From: Salvia splendens
Lineage: Eukaryota > Streptophyta > Magnoliopsida > Lamiales > Lamiaceae
NCBI RefSeq assembly: GCF_004379255.2
Contig: NC_056043.1
Location: forward strand, 1,054,001 to 1,118,000
Reading direction: 5' to 3'
DNA length: 64,000 nt
Part shown: positions 21,122-32,099 of the stretch, piece after piece
How positions within the stretch are numbered: the first letter of the stretch is position 1
How the letters are laid out: every line of letters starts with the position of its first letter
Notes under the pieces: model-generated
Database searches by the model: none
What the model saw: the letters and a program-made list of their open reading frames with translations, nothing else
What the model was told of the DNA's origin: nothing
Position numbers and translations under genes: made by a program

Positions 21122-23721
21122 TTATGGAACGATATCCACCTCCACAATATTGGATGGTAAGCCCGAAGCTCTTATCTTTGCTGCAATGTGTTTGGTTGTT
21201 ACAATCTTAAACTCCTCAAAAGCCGTCATCGACGCAATCTCTTCCGGAACGGTTTCAAGATGTGGACAGTTATTGATTTCTAATTGGCCGAGAATCGGCA
21301 TTGCATGCCTTCCAACTTGAATGTTTCTAAGATTCCACAACTCGTTGATGATAAGGAAACGGAGACATGGAAACCCCTTGTCCCGGATCACCATTTCTCG
21401 ACCGGTGAATGCATTCCGCAGTTTGAGGCGTCTCAGTCGACTCAACTTCTCTAGTACCGGCATGGGGTCTTCTTCAAGACAAGTATTAGCCAAAATCAAG
21501 TGACGAATACATCCAGGGAAATTACTCGCACTTGGTAGCCTATCGAGGCGTCCATCTAGTCTAAGTCTCTCAAGTAAATAAAGAACACTAATCTCATCCA
21601 AACACGGCATGCTTCTGAAACGAGACCCTCTCAAGATAAGGTGTTGGAGGCTCCTCAACTTTGCTAGTGACGCAAAGAGCTTTCCTACATCCAGGTTTTC
21701 ATCAACGTCTTCAATGCCTAATTTTACAAGATGATTCAATGTCTCCAAGCCCGAGACCTCGTATGCCCAATCATAAATCGAGATGTTGGTTAGGGTCTCG
21801 AGATTCTCTAGTGTGTCTATTTCCAAACGATGCTGGAAAATGACATCAGACATGTGGAGATTACGAAGGCTGCCCATTTCCCCTATGATATCCGGCACCT
21901 CCACCATAAAGTTTAGATCTATATCAAGAACCTCAAGGTTTTCAAGATCCCCCAACGAGCGTGGGATCCTCGTTAGGTAATTGTTTCTTAATCCCAAGTA
22001 CCTTAACTCAATCAAAGTGCCGATAGATTCTGACATAGTCTTCACCCCAAAATCTTCCAAGTCGAGTATTTTGAGTAGTTCAAAACTCTCCCAATAAGAC
22101 GGGGTAACATCCTCTAAGTAGCCACCACCTCCATGGAAGATGAGAGAAATAAGCTGTTTGGTGTCTTGATTCGTCGAATGATTAAACTTCTCTCTGCCAC
22201 AATGAATAACACGATGACGAGGATTCTGAGAGGGTTGGCTCTTTTGATTGCTGTTCCAGATCTCCAAGCCTATTTCCTCCTCCGCTTTTTTTATTGATAG
22301 CATGTGCAGTAGAGGATTCATTCGACACCTTTTTACTTCACGTTGGTGTGGAGTTTCATTCACTGCTTTAACAATGGATTCTGTAAGTAAAACATAACAT
22401 GTTCCTTCTTCTCCGATGTACCGGTCTTCAAGTGTAGTTAGGGCGTCTAATCCACTTGCAGCCCAAATTTGTTCCAACTTCTCTTCCCTCATTATTGCAT
22501 TTTCCTTAAAAAAGGACATATGCAAGAAACATGCCTTAATATCTTCATCCAATTCATCATACATCGGTTCCAATTTTTCCAATGATTCACTCAAATCAAT
22601 TGAATCAAAAAGTTGTTCCCATTCAATCCCCGAAAGTCTTTGTTTTGCTTTCTGCCTTGCAACATCTATTATAGCCATTGGCAAACCCCCACATTTTTTC
22701 AGCATCTCTCTGCCCTTCCTCTCCAACTCCTTTGTGAATTTGTGCTCATCACTTGTAAATTTATCAATTGTTTTCAAAAACAATTGCCAGCTCTTATCAG
22801 AACCCAAAGCTTTCATGTTGTGAATACAATCGTCTATATTTGTAGAAAAACGACTTGTCCACAACTTTCGACTTCCACAGTCTTGATGGTCTTTATCTGA
22901 TAAGAAGAATTAAGACAGATATAACACTGGTGTATCTCAAGTGTAAGATAAGCAATAAAATATATACCTATATCATCTATATGTCGCAAGATGTATCTCA
23001 AGTTCTTTCCTTTGGGCATGTTGTCGAAAACCATTAAATATCGCTTTCCTTTGAGGTGTTGCCCAAGCATCTTTTGTAGACTTCGATTATCCTTTTCCTC
23101 CAACAGAAAATCTCTTTCAATTAGTTCTTCACTGCCTACCATCATCTGTTGTATCAGATCCACAAGTATCTCTTTGTTACTCTTGTCACTAGTAATGGAC
23201 ACCCACGCCCGGTGCTCGAACCAGCCCACGACCTCCTTATGGTTGTACACTTGTCTCGCAAGAGTTGTCTTTCCGATACCAGTCATGCCTTTGATAATCC
23301 ATGTATCGTCTGTACACAAATCGTTTAACAATACTTTGTCAATCAACTTGCGCACGTCTTTCTCCAACCCCACCACAACTTCGTTCTTCTTCTTCTTCTT
23401 CTTCTTCTTCTTATTCGTCTTCTTCTTCTTCTCATTTTTGCATTCTGCTCCGAAGTTTATGATTCGCATTTTTGTCAACTTGATCTCATTTTGGTATGTA
23501 CCGAACCAGTAACCAATAATGTACCTGCTATCCGCAACATCTTGAGCCAACTCGAGCAAGTCAGCCATCAAATATTTTGGCCTTCTCCTCTCTTCCATTT
23601 TCAAGTCACTCAAGAAATCCAACATCCCTCTTAGCTCTTTAGTTCTGGATTCCAACTCGCGCCGTCCAGGATACGAACTCTCGAGGTGTTGTATCATCCC
23701 CAAGATCGCGGCCTCCGCCAT
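21122..23721 (-). CDS. CC-NB-LRR disease resistance protein (NLR), two exons
   Basis: Exon 1 is 23721-22968 and exon 2 is 22896-21122. The 71-bp intron starts GTATAT and ends ATCAG, and phase is kept, giving 842 residues. A short coiled-coil-like N-terminus (1-95) without a clear EDVID motif is followed by a lysine tract (97-112). NB-ARC has the P-loop GMTGIGKTT (145-153), RNBS-A (GWFEHRAWVSI), kinase-2 RYLMVFDNM (second Asp replaced by Asn234), an RNBS-B-like GSRKLWTSR and GLPM (322-325). The MHD position reads MNP (444-446). LRRs run from about 530 to the end (IVEVDIVP). NLRs sense pathogen effectors in the cell. Whether this one still switches nucleotide state normally is doubtful, given the two motif changes. 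Paralogous relics lie at 8.1-9.2, 16.2 and 26.2 kb. Confidence 0.9.
23386..23432 (-). repeat. (CTT)n microsatellite coding for poly-lysine in the NLR
   Basis: An interrupted CTT/TTC trinucleotide run on the plus strand is translated on the minus strand as a run of AAG lysine codons, KKKKTN followed by nine lysines. It lies exactly between the coiled-coil region and NB-ARC. Confidence 0.9.
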
Positions 23722-23786
23722 GTTAATGTCCTAGAATATATAACGGCATTTAGTGAGATCAGCGCGCGTTTAGCTCTTAAGTAATA

Positions 23787-23989
23787 TTCCTTCTGCCCCA
23801 CTATAATTGAGTCGTATTTCCATTTTGGTTGTTCCATTATAATTGAGTCATTTCCATTTTCGGCAAAAAAACACATTTAATCTCTCTTACTATATTGTCA
23901 ATTCAGTTATCTATATTGTTCCCTCCACTTAATTTACCAAACACCATTTAGAAATGTCTCAACTATATTGAAACACATACCGGATGGAG
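23787..23989. mobile_element. Stowaway-like MITE upstream of the NLR start codon
   Basis: The ends TTCCTTCTGCCCCAC and CCGGATGGAG resemble the CTCCCTCCGTCC terminus of plant Stowaway MITEs. TA dinucleotides flank both ends (23785-23786 and 23990-23991). It covers about 65-270 bp upstream of the NLR ATG (minus-strand gene), that is, its core promoter or 5' UTR. Confidence 0.6.
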
Positions 23990-25331
23990 TACTATTAGGA
24001 ATTTGGTTGTTAGTTGTATATATACATATATCATGTCAGGGTCATGTTAGGTCGATCGCTTTCTTTAATTGATAACTTTCAACTATGTCAATATCCTACA
24101 ACAACATACATTATAGATGTCAACACAAAGACATTTGTATGCCAACTAAATGTAGTTGGCATATGTATGTGTTACATTTTGTTGACATAAATACCAATTA
24201 TCAATTTAAGAAAGTTATGAACTGATCATATCCCTATCATGATTATTAATAAGGTTACAAAGATTAATTTTCATTTTCTTAATATACATAATTTAATGGC
24301 TGGGAGGGTGGAAGTAAGAATTTTCATATGAATTTGGGGTACAATAATTCCTGTTTTTTTCCCTTAAAATTCGGGCCGATCCCTAATTTGGGACAATTAA
24401 TCAAGGCGGATTTCACTAACAAGTTTTAGTAATTAAAATAAAGCTTTCGAATCTTAACATGACGAACATAGAGTTGATTGCATCTTAATTGCATCTAACA
24501 ACACTCTATTTAACGAAATGATTCAAGATTGAATCAATTTCTAAGCTAAAACAAAAGCTCCCAAATTCAAACTTCTAAAAAAACAGCAACATATAAATCA
24601 TGTGATGAATTGTAAAACTATACATTCAAATGAAGGAAAAAAAAATACCTTTTTGTGAATTTTTCTTCTTAGCTTTGCCCCTCGAATGGATCTTTCGATG
24701 CAATCAGTCTCTTATTTGAAATTTTGAAGGGTAGAGACTGTGATATCTTCCAAAGCTGAAAGAGAAACTACAAATTCCTAAAACTGAATATGGTCAACTT
24801 TTGGCAAGTTGATCAATTGGGACTAACTAATGCATAATATAAAAATAATTTGATTTAAATCAAATTTATGATGCCACCATTGCCTGACAATAACAATAAA
24901 AATAAAAAAAATTTCAACTAGGTAAGTAGTGTGACCATGTCAGAGGAGGCAAGTAGATGCACTTATATAGTATTTAAAAGTAATTTTTGCGCATTAGAGG
25001 CAACTATTAATAATTTCTAGCTACTATTATAAAATACTAGTGCTTTTCTGAATCAATTATTTAGGGATTTTCGATTGCATAATTTAAACGAAAGTCTCCT
25101 CTAAATGATTTATAATCATAGTAGCTGGCTGGCAGCACCTACTTGCAAGTAATGTTTATTTTTAGGATTTGATTTTGCAAGGATATCTCTAGTACAATGA
25201 CCAAGACACAGATGAAAATATAATTTGTATAAAAGGATAATCTAACTTGTATAATACTAAAAAAAATCTAATTTGCATAAATAAAAATTTTAATTTACTG
25301 CCACAACCACATTTCTTAAATTATTCTTTCA
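23990..25331. other. Intergenic, NLR upstream region
   Basis: AT-rich. Holds a block duplicated at 18290-18420 (24515-24615) and a DUF1218 exon-1 relic (25182-25219). Otherwise nothing recognised. Confidence 0.5.
25182..25219 (-). pseudogene. DUF1218 exon-1 relic
   Basis: About 38 bases (GATATCTCTAGTACAATGAC...) match the start of the DUF1218 gene exon 1 at 19888-19930 with a small indel and substitutions. The flank that follows matches the duplicated DUF1218 upstream flank. It is too short to be functional. Confidence 0.5.
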
Positions 25332-25533
25332 GGTGGCGTTCGGTTGCCATGACTAATATAATGAGACTATCCCTCTAGGATTAAGTTGTGGGATTATTTT
25401 AGTTGGAGGGGGGAGGCTATGACTAATTATCATGAGACTATCCACCTAGGATTAAGTTGAAGGGTTCAATCTTATGAACCAAACATGATATATATTTAAT
25501 CATGAGATTTAATCTTGCCAACCGAACACCCCC
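25332..25533. mobile_element. PIF/Harbinger (Tourist)-like MITE
   Basis: A 202-bp element. The left end GGTGGCGTTCGGTTGCCA and the inverted right end GGGGGTGTTCGGTTGGCA match at 15 of 18 positions. TCA flanks both sides (25329-25331 and 25534-25536). The G-rich GTTCGGTT terminus and 3-bp duplication suit Tourist-type MITEs, although TTA/TAA is the usual target. Confidence 0.6.
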
Positions 25534-26237
25534 TCAATGTACTACTATCGGGTTGCCTCATTCGAAACAACACATACAAAGTCTGTAGTCTGTACTCACC
25601 CATACATATTTTTGTATTTTAGTTTATATATAATAAAATCTAATTAAACTATTTTTTTGATTTATTAAATAAAAAATTCATTACTTTCATTTATTGTATA
25701 TTTTAATTAAATTAAAACCATAATTAGCATTTCAAAAAGGATAATTATCTCTTCACTAGAGATATTCATTTCAAAACTATCTTAAAATGAGAATGTTGAG
25801 AACTATCAATTGGTAGCACAAAATATGCATAGAAGTCAGGTGTCAATGACATATAGAATTTCTGTCAAATCCAAATCAATGAGACAATTAAAAAATATAT
25901 CACAATTGATGATATAATTGATTATTTTTTTAGAATTGCATATTTGACTTAGAATTCATGATTTTTCAGCAATATGAAACTGAAAAACGGATCACAATTG
26001 CAAAACTATGGGCTTTGGCTTTGGTGGCCCGAACTGAATTCAAGCATACCCGAGCACAATCAAAACTTGGGCCGGCCCAGTATAAATATACCTTTAGAGC
26101 CTAATTTCCCTTTTTTTTTGGTTGCATATGAAAAAAATCAGCCATAAAAGTAAAGCAACAAAATTAGCTAGTAAATAGAAAGTGAAGTGAACACTTTCTC
26201 ATAAATGAAAAAATAAAAGGCTTAGTTAATCATCAAC
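25534..26237. other. Duplicated flank without gene
   Basis: 25675-25760 copies 18160-18250. 26000-26230 copies the NLR downstream flank at 20860-21085. No intact gene. Confidence 0.55.
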
Positions 26238-26371
26238 ATTTGGTAGCCTACCCAGGCGTCCATCTACTCTAAGTCTCCCAAGTGAATAAAGATCACCAAT
26301 CTTGTCCAAACACAGCATGCTTATGAAACGAGACCCTCTCAAGATAAGGTTTTTGAGGCTCACCAACTTCT
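26238..26371 (-). pseudogene. NLR leucine-rich-repeat fragment
   Basis: The minus strand reads SLKNLILRGSRFISMLCLD, then SLGRLRVDGRLGRLPN. This is colinear with SLQHLILRGSRFRSMPCLD ... RLRLDGRLDRLPS of the intact NLR. Only about 44 residues survive. A (TTA)n run abuts it at 26372-26389. Confidence 0.85.
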
Positions 26372-26389
26372 ATTATTATTATTATTATT

Positions 26390-26799
26390 TGAAAAAAAAA
26401 ACAACTAAGGGCATTTGATTATCAACTCACTTGAGGTCAAGAAAAGACAATTAGGGATAGTGTGTGATGATTTATGGTAATTATCATTATCCATAAAAGT
26501 AATAACATTTCTCAAGTTTTATCATTGTAAGTGGATATATAGTTTGATATATATAATACTGAAAAAAAAAATTATTGGGGTAATTGTCGGTTCTTTAATC
26601 ACTGCAAAATATAATTAATTCCCTGAATTCGATCTATTATACAACCCACCGTATCAAGGAAAGTGAAAATTGTAATCCATAATCATATTTTTAGAATTGA
26701 TATTTAATCACTGCAAAACCTAATTAATTACATGAATTCTATCATCCAACCCAATCCAAATCAAGGAAAGTATATATCTACTTTTAAATTAGAATGATA
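26390..26799. other. AT-rich intergenic
   Basis: No feature recognised. Confidence 0.5.
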
Positions 26800-26963
26800 C
26801 TCCCACTATCCACCAACTTTATTCCACTCACATTTTATTATATAAAACTAATATATAAAAGTAGGTCTCATCTTCCACTAACTTTTTCAACTCAATATCT
26901 ACTATATATATTTCTTTAACCGTGACAATCCAAACGGCTTCAATTAATCGTGGACGGAGGGAG
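26800..26963. mobile_element. Stowaway MITE
   Basis: Left end CTCCCACTATCCACC and right end GGACGGAGGGAG, with TA on each side (26798-26799 and 26964-26965). Internal AT-rich sequence carries the TTTATTATA-type stretch shared with other Stowaways of the window. The copia element begins 13 bp further on. Confidence 0.65.
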
Positions 26964-26976
26964 TATTTAACACACT

Positions 26977-27484
26977 TGTTGTGATTTACGCACACAAGGC
27001 TTTCACACACTCAAGAAGATCACACACACACACTCACTGTTGTATGAGATCACACAATGCAGAAACACACACACTCACACTTTTAGTATTGAAGATGATA
27101 ATCTTGGAGAGAAACGGGAAAACTCTTTATTGATAAAACTCCTACTAAACTACATACACGGTTTTGAGCTATTTAAAGCTCTACAATCAAGTAGCAACTG
27201 CTACTAACTAACTACAAGAAGAATCAAGAAAGCAAGAAGAATAACCGCTACATCTCAGCTAACTAACTGCTGCTCCAACGGCTAGTTCGGCTAGGTTGCT
27301 TCTTCCTTCTCGGCTCAAGACCGAACTCCTTCCTCGGCTCAAGACCGAACTCCTTCCTCGGCTCAAGACCGAACTCCATTCTCGGCTCAAGACCGAACTC
27401 CCTTCTCGGCTAGTTCCAGCTCAAAGCCGAGCTTACCGAACTCTGCCTTCTTCTTCCAACTGAAATGAGCACTCCATTATTACA
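26977..27484 (-). repeat. 3' LTR of the copia element
   Basis: 508 bp. Contains an internal tandem array of the 24-bp unit CTCGGCTCAAGACCGAACTC plus CTTC, about four copies (27319-27410). Confidence 0.93.
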
Positions 27485-30400
27485 ATTCTCCACCTGAGGG
27501 CTCATCTCAGTTCTTGCACAAACATTGATCAACTTCTTGCAATGATCAAACTTGTCTCTACCTAGAGACTTTGTTAGCATGTCAGCCGGATTGTGCAAGG
27601 TGTTAATCTTAATCACCTTCACTCTCCCCTTCTCAATCTCGTCTCTAATAAAATGCAACTTTATGTCTATGTGCTTGCTCCTTTCATGAAAACCCGGATG
27701 TTTAGCCAAGCACATAGCCGAGCTGCTGTCACAATGAATCACCATTGTCTTTTGGTCAAAACCAAAGTCAGAAATCACTCCCTGAATCCAAAAACTCTCC
27801 TGTACAGCTGCAGTGAGAGCTATATACTCTGATTCTGTTGTTGAGAGAGCAACAACACTTTGCAACCCTGATTTCCAGCTGATTACAGTTCCAAACATGG
27901 TGAAAAGATAACCTGTTTGGGACTTTCTGTTGTCCAGGTTTGCAGCATAGTCTGCATCACAATAGCCCTGCACAACCTTCTCAGATTCACCTTCCCAGCC
28001 ATTGAAGACAATTCCCCAGCCACTGGTTGACTTCATGTTCCTCAATATCCACTTGAGAGCATTCCAATGCTCCTTCCCCGGGTCAGCCATGTATCTGCTA
28101 GTCACTGAGATAGCATGTGCCAGATCTGGTCTGGTACAGATCATAGTATACATAACACTTCCAACCACACTAGCATAAGGAATAGACTCCATCTCCTCAG
28201 CCTCTTGCTTAGATTTAGGGGCCTGCTCCTTTGAAAGCTTAAAACTCTGGGACAGAGGAGTTGATGCAGCTTTTGCATTTTCCATTTTGAATCTCTGCAA
28301 AACTTTCTCAATATAGTCAGTTTGCAGCATCCACAGCTTCTTGCAGCCTCTATCTCTCTGAATATGTATGCCTAGGATCTTCCTTGATTCTCCTAGATCC
28401 TTCATTTCAAAGCTTGACTTCAGATCTTGTTTAACTTTCTGAATTTCTGTCATAGAAGGCCCTGCAAGTAGCATATCATCCACATAGAGTAATAGGTAGG
28501 CAATGGGAGTCCTGCCTGCCTTCTTGATGTAAATACAATCATCATATTCTGACTTGGAGAAGCCAATCTTCTTCATCTGTGCATCAAACTTCTTATTCCA
28601 CTGTCTAGGACTTTGCTTAAGTCCATAAAGACTTTTCTGTAACAGGCACACCTTGCCTTCTTCTCCAATCTTCACATAGCCCTCTGGCTGTTCCATGAAG
28701 ATAGTTTCCTCTAGATCTCCATTGAGGAAGGCTGTCTTCACATCAAGCTGTTGTAGCTCCCAGTCAAGCTGATTCACCACAGCCAATAGGATCCTAATTG
28801 AAGTGTGCTTCACAACAGGTGCAAACACTTCATTGAAATCGATTCCCTCCTGCTGTGTAAAGCCTCTAGCCACCAGCCTTGCCTTGAACCTGACTCTATC
28901 CTTATCAGTGGTCTCAATCTTTCTTTTAAACAACCACTTACAGCTTACCAGCCTCCTTTCCTTACCATCTGTACTCAGCTTGGATTTGTCCACCAAAATC
29001 CATGTTTTGTTCTTGAGTAAAGACTCTATTTCCTCATTCATGGCTTCAATCCATCTTTCTCTATCTTTACTCTGCATAGCTTCTTTATATGTGAGTGGAT
29101 CTGCACCATCAATACTTTCAGCTGCACACAGAGCATAATACACAACATCAGAGAACTTTGTTGGTGGCCTTGTTTCTCTTCTAACTCTGTCCCTTGCAAG
29201 CTGATAGTCTCTGATAGAGTCTGATATAGACTCACCAGCCTGGTTGCCCTGAGTTGGAGCCTCTTCTTTATCTGAATCAGACTCACTCCCTGAGTCAGTG
29301 ACTCCACCTGCTCCTAGGCCAACCCCCACAGGCTCCACCTTGAAGAAATCACCCTCATCTTCACTGGAGTCCAGCTTATCTTTCAGGTATGGCATCTGAT
29401 CCTCCAAGAACACCACATCCCTACTCACCAAGACCTTCTGCTTACCAGGCTCAATACACCAGAGCCTATACCCCTTAACACCCCTCTGATATCCCAGCAA
29501 GATACATTTCAGAGCCCTAGCTTCAAGCTTACTTTGCCTAGCATGAGCATAGGCTGCACACCCAAACACCTTGTATTTTGAGTAGTCACTATGAGCTCCA
29601 TACCACATGTAATCAGGAGTTTCAGATTTCAGGGCAGTAGATGGGCATTTATTGATGAGATAGGCTGCTGTATACACAGCCTCACCCCAGAACCTGCTGC
29701 TCAAACCAGAACTAAGAAGCAGGCACCTCACCCTCTCTAGGGTAGTCCTATTCATCCTCTCCACAACACCATTTTGCTGGGGATTACCAGGAACAGTACG
29801 GTGCCTCTTCATACCCTTCTCTTTACAAAACAGATCAAACTCAGCAGACAAGAACTCTAGGCCATTGTCTGTTCTTAAGCATTTAACACTTCTACCCTTC
29901 TCTAGCTCAACCTCCTTACACCATATCTTGAACTTTGTGAGTGTTTCAGATTTTTCTTTAAGAATATATACCCACAACTTCCTTGTATAGTCATCAATGA
30001 TAGCTAGATAATACTTTCCTCCACCAATTGAACACACCGGTGAAGGCCCCCAAAGATCACTATGTATGTAGTCTAAAGGGGCTGTAGAAGAGTGAATACC
30101 TGTAGGATAGGGTGCCTTCTTTGCTTTTCCAAGTATACACTGCTCACAGGGGTCCATCTTGTTGAAATCTCCAGAGATCAGGCCCTTCTTGATGAGTTCT
30201 TTCAAGCTTCCTTCTGCTGGATGGCCCAGCCTCTTGTGCCATAGCATTAGGGAATCATCTGACACAGCATTGCTTTCTCCATCAATAGCCTTAGCCTTCA
30301 GATAATAGAGAATATGCTCTCTGTCAGCCTCCATCATCACTGCATCTCCAGATTTAACAAACAATTTTCCTTGACTCATTAATATAGTGAACCCCTTCTG

Positions 30401-31498
30401 CTCCAGCATTCCCAATGAGATGAGGTTCCTCTTCACTTCTGGAATATACCTCACCCCAGTTAGGATCTTTATAGAGCCATCTTGTAGGCTTAGCTTTACC
30501 TTCCCTATTCCTCTGATCTGACAAATGTGATTATTACCCAGCACCACAGTGCCGGTTGCTTCTTGAAGGTCATGAAACCAGCTCCTATTTGGGCACATAT
30601 GGAAGCTGCACCCTGAGTCCATTATCCATCTGTGACTGACCCCATTGTCACTAATATTCATAAGTTGAGCCGGGGGATCAGCACTCTCCACACAATCAGA
30701 TTGGTTGTGTCCCTCAGAGGCCATCTTCCTCTTCCATGCATGACAATCTTTCTTCAAATGTCCAGGTTTCTTGCACCAATAGCAAGCTCTGGTTTCCTTC
30801 TGAGCATCAGAACTTGAGGGTTTAGGGCCCTCAAACTTCTTCTTGAAGTTCTGCTTCCTGAACTTCTTCACATTCAAGGCCTCTGCAGCTTGAACATTGG
30901 AGCTTGCAGAGCCTCTGTTGGCTGTCTTCTGGAGTTCTTTGGCCATCAAGGCTGAATAGACTTCTGCATAGGTGATAGGTTTATCTCTTCCATAGATAAT
31001 TGCATCACTTAACTGGTCATACGAGCTAGGCAAGGCATTCAATGTGAGAATGGCCTTATCCTCATCTGAAATCTTGACATCAACAGATCCCAGGTCATCA
31101 ATGATCTTGTTGAACTCCTCTAGCTGCTCAATGATGGACCTATCTCCAGAAAAACTATAGGCATACAGCCTCTTCTTGAGATACAGCCGGTTAGCCAAGG
31201 ATTTGGCCAAGTAAACTTCATCCAACTTGTCCAAGATCTCCACCGCAGTCTTGGCTTCTTGAACATCCCTCAAGACCTTATCTCCAAGGCACAGAATCAC
31301 TGCAGAATGTGCCTTGAGCTGCATCTCCTCCATCTTTGCCTGAGCTTTATCATCAAGCACTGGAGCCTTTCCTTTCTCCTCTGGTTTTGCAAGAACTGCG
31401 GCCAAGTCTTGTTGAATCAAAACCGCCTTCATCTTCATCTTCCACAGGCCATAATCATTCTTGCCTGTGAACTTTTCTGCATCAAGCCTTGCTGCCAT
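27410..31498 (-). CDS. Copia gag-pol polyprotein (intact)
   Basis: A single 1362-residue frame with the Ty1/copia order. The gag start is AEKFTGKNDYGLWKMKMKA. The CCHC knuckle is C239-x2-C242-x4-H247-x4-C252. Protease DSG is at 294-296. Integrase has an HHCC finger (HKRLGHP ... CEQC), the catalytic region (LRTDNGLEF and QQNGVVERMNRT) and the GKR-like end. RT shows KARLVARGFTQ and LLLYVDDMLLAG. RNase H shows STTESEYIALT and ERSKHIDIKLHFIRD. No internal stop or frameshift was seen. The stop codon lies inside the 3' LTR. The ATG at 31498 lies about 60 nt downstream of the primer-binding site. Confidence 0.96.
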   Translation of the reverse strand: MAARLDAEKFTGKNDYGLWKMKMKAVLIQQDLAAVLAKPEEKGKAPVLDDKAQAKMEEMQLKAHSAVILCLGDKVLRDVQEAKTAVEILDKLDEVYLAKSLANRLYLKKRLYAYSFSGDRSIIEQLEEFNKIIDDLGSVDVKISDEDKAILTLNALPSSYDQLSDAIIYGRDKPITYAEVYSALMAKELQKTANRGSASSNVQAAEALNVKKFRKQNFKKKFEGPKPSSSDAQKETRACYWCKKPGHLKKDCHAWKRKMASEGHNQSDCVESADPPAQLMNISDNGVSHRWIMDSGCSFHMCPNRSWFHDLQEATGTVVLGNNHICQIRGIGKVKLSLQDGSIKILTGVRYIPEVKRNLISLGMLEQKGFTILMSQGKLFVKSGDAVMMEADREHILYYLKAKAIDGESNAVSDDSLMLWHKRLGHPAEGSLKELIKKGLISGDFNKMDPCEQCILGKAKKAPYPTGIHSSTAPLDYIHSDLWGPSPVCSIGGGKYYLAIIDDYTRKLWVYILKEKSETLTKFKIWCKEVELEKGRSVKCLRTDNGLEFLSAEFDLFCKEKGMKRHRTVPGNPQQNGVVERMNRTTLERVRCLLLSSGLSSRFWGEAVYTAAYLINKCPSTALKSETPDYMWYGAHSDYSKYKVFGCAAYAHARQSKLEARALKCILLGYQRGVKGYRLWCIEPGKQKVLVSRDVVFLEDQMPYLKDKLDSSEDEGDFFKVEPVGVGLGAGGVTDSGSESDSDKEEAPTQGNQAGESISDSIRDYQLARDRVRRETRPPTKFSDVVYYALCAAESIDGADPLTYKEAMQSKDRERWIEAMNEEIESLLKNKTWILVDKSKLSTDGKERRLVSCKWLFKRKIETTDKDRVRFKARLVARGFTQQEGIDFNEVFAPVVKHTSIRILLAVVNQLDWELQQLDVKTAFLNGDLEETIFMEQPEGYVKIGEEGKVCLLQKSLYGLKQSPRQWNKKFDAQMKKIGFSKSEYDDCIYIKKAGRTPIAYLLLYVDDMLLAGPSMTEIQKVKQDLKSSFEMKDLGESRKILGIHIQRDRGCKKLWMLQTDYIEKVLQRFKMENAKAASTPLSQSFKLSKEQAPKSKQEAEEMESIPYASVVGSVMYTMICTRPDLAHAISVTSRYMADPGKEHWNALKWILRNMKSTSGWGIVFNGWEGESEKVVQGYCDADYAANLDNRKSQTGYLFTMFGTVISWKSGLQSVVALSTTESEYIALTAAVQESFWIQGVISDFGFDQKTMVIHCDSSSAMCLAKHPGFHERSKHIDIKLHFIRDEIEKGRVKVIKINTLHNPADMLTKSLGRDKFDHCKKLINVCARTEMSPQVENCNNGVLISVGRRRQSSVSSALSWN

Positions 31499-31561
31499 CT
31501 CTGAAACCGTTTGATCCTCTGCAAATCAGCTTCAATATCCCTTCCCACAGACGGCGCCACT

Positions 31562-32091
31562 TGTTGTGATTTACGCACACAAGGCTTTCACACACTCAAG
31601 AAGATCACACACACACTCACTGTTGTATGAGATCACACAATGCAGAAACACACACACTCACACTTTTAGTATTGAAGATGATAATCTTGGAGAGAAACGG
31701 GAAAACTCTTTATTGATAAAACTCCTACTAAACTACATACACGGTTTTGAGCTATTTAAAGCTCTACAATCAAGTAGCAACTGCTACTAACTAACTACAA
31801 GAAGAATCAAGAAAGCAAGAAGAATAACCGCTACATCTCAGCTAACTAACTGCTGCTCCAACGGCTAGTTCGGCTAGGTTGCTTCTTCCTTCTCGGCTCA
31901 AGACCGAACTCCTTCCTCGGCTCAAGACCGAACTCCTTCCTCGGCTCAAGACCGAACTCCTTCCTCGGCTCAAGACCGAACTCCATTCTCGGCTCAAGAC
32001 CGAACTCCCTTCTCGGCTAGTTCCAGCTCAAAGCAGAGCTTACCGAACTCTGCCTTCTTCTTCCAACTGAAATGAGCACTCCATTATTACA
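31562..32091 (-). repeat. 5' LTR of the copia element
   Basis: 530 bp, about five copies of the 24-bp unit (one more than the partner LTR). Confidence 0.93.
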
Positions 32092-32099
32092 ACACTAAT

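Larger units (their letters stand above)
26977..32091 (-). mobile_element. Ty1/copia retrotransposon, full length
   Basis: A 5115-bp element in minus orientation. LTRs lie at 26977-27484 (508 bp) and 31562-32091 (530 bp), with TGTTG..TTACA ends. The target duplication is ACACT (26972-26976 and 32092-32096). The LTRs differ by one 24-bp repeat unit, a CA dinucleotide and at least one substitution (CCGAG versus CAGAG). The primer-binding sequence TGGCGCCGTCTGTGGGAA (complement of 31542-31559) lies 2 nt inside the 5' LTR. The polyprotein is open throughout, so the copy may be autonomous. Gag and domain order resemble Tork/Tnt1-type elements. Confidence 0.95.

Noticed and set aside
22416..23512. 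Plus-strand frames of 135 and 173 residues opposite the NLR
   Set aside because: Shadows of the NLR exons; the Phe-rich run is the complement of the poly-lysine microsatellite.
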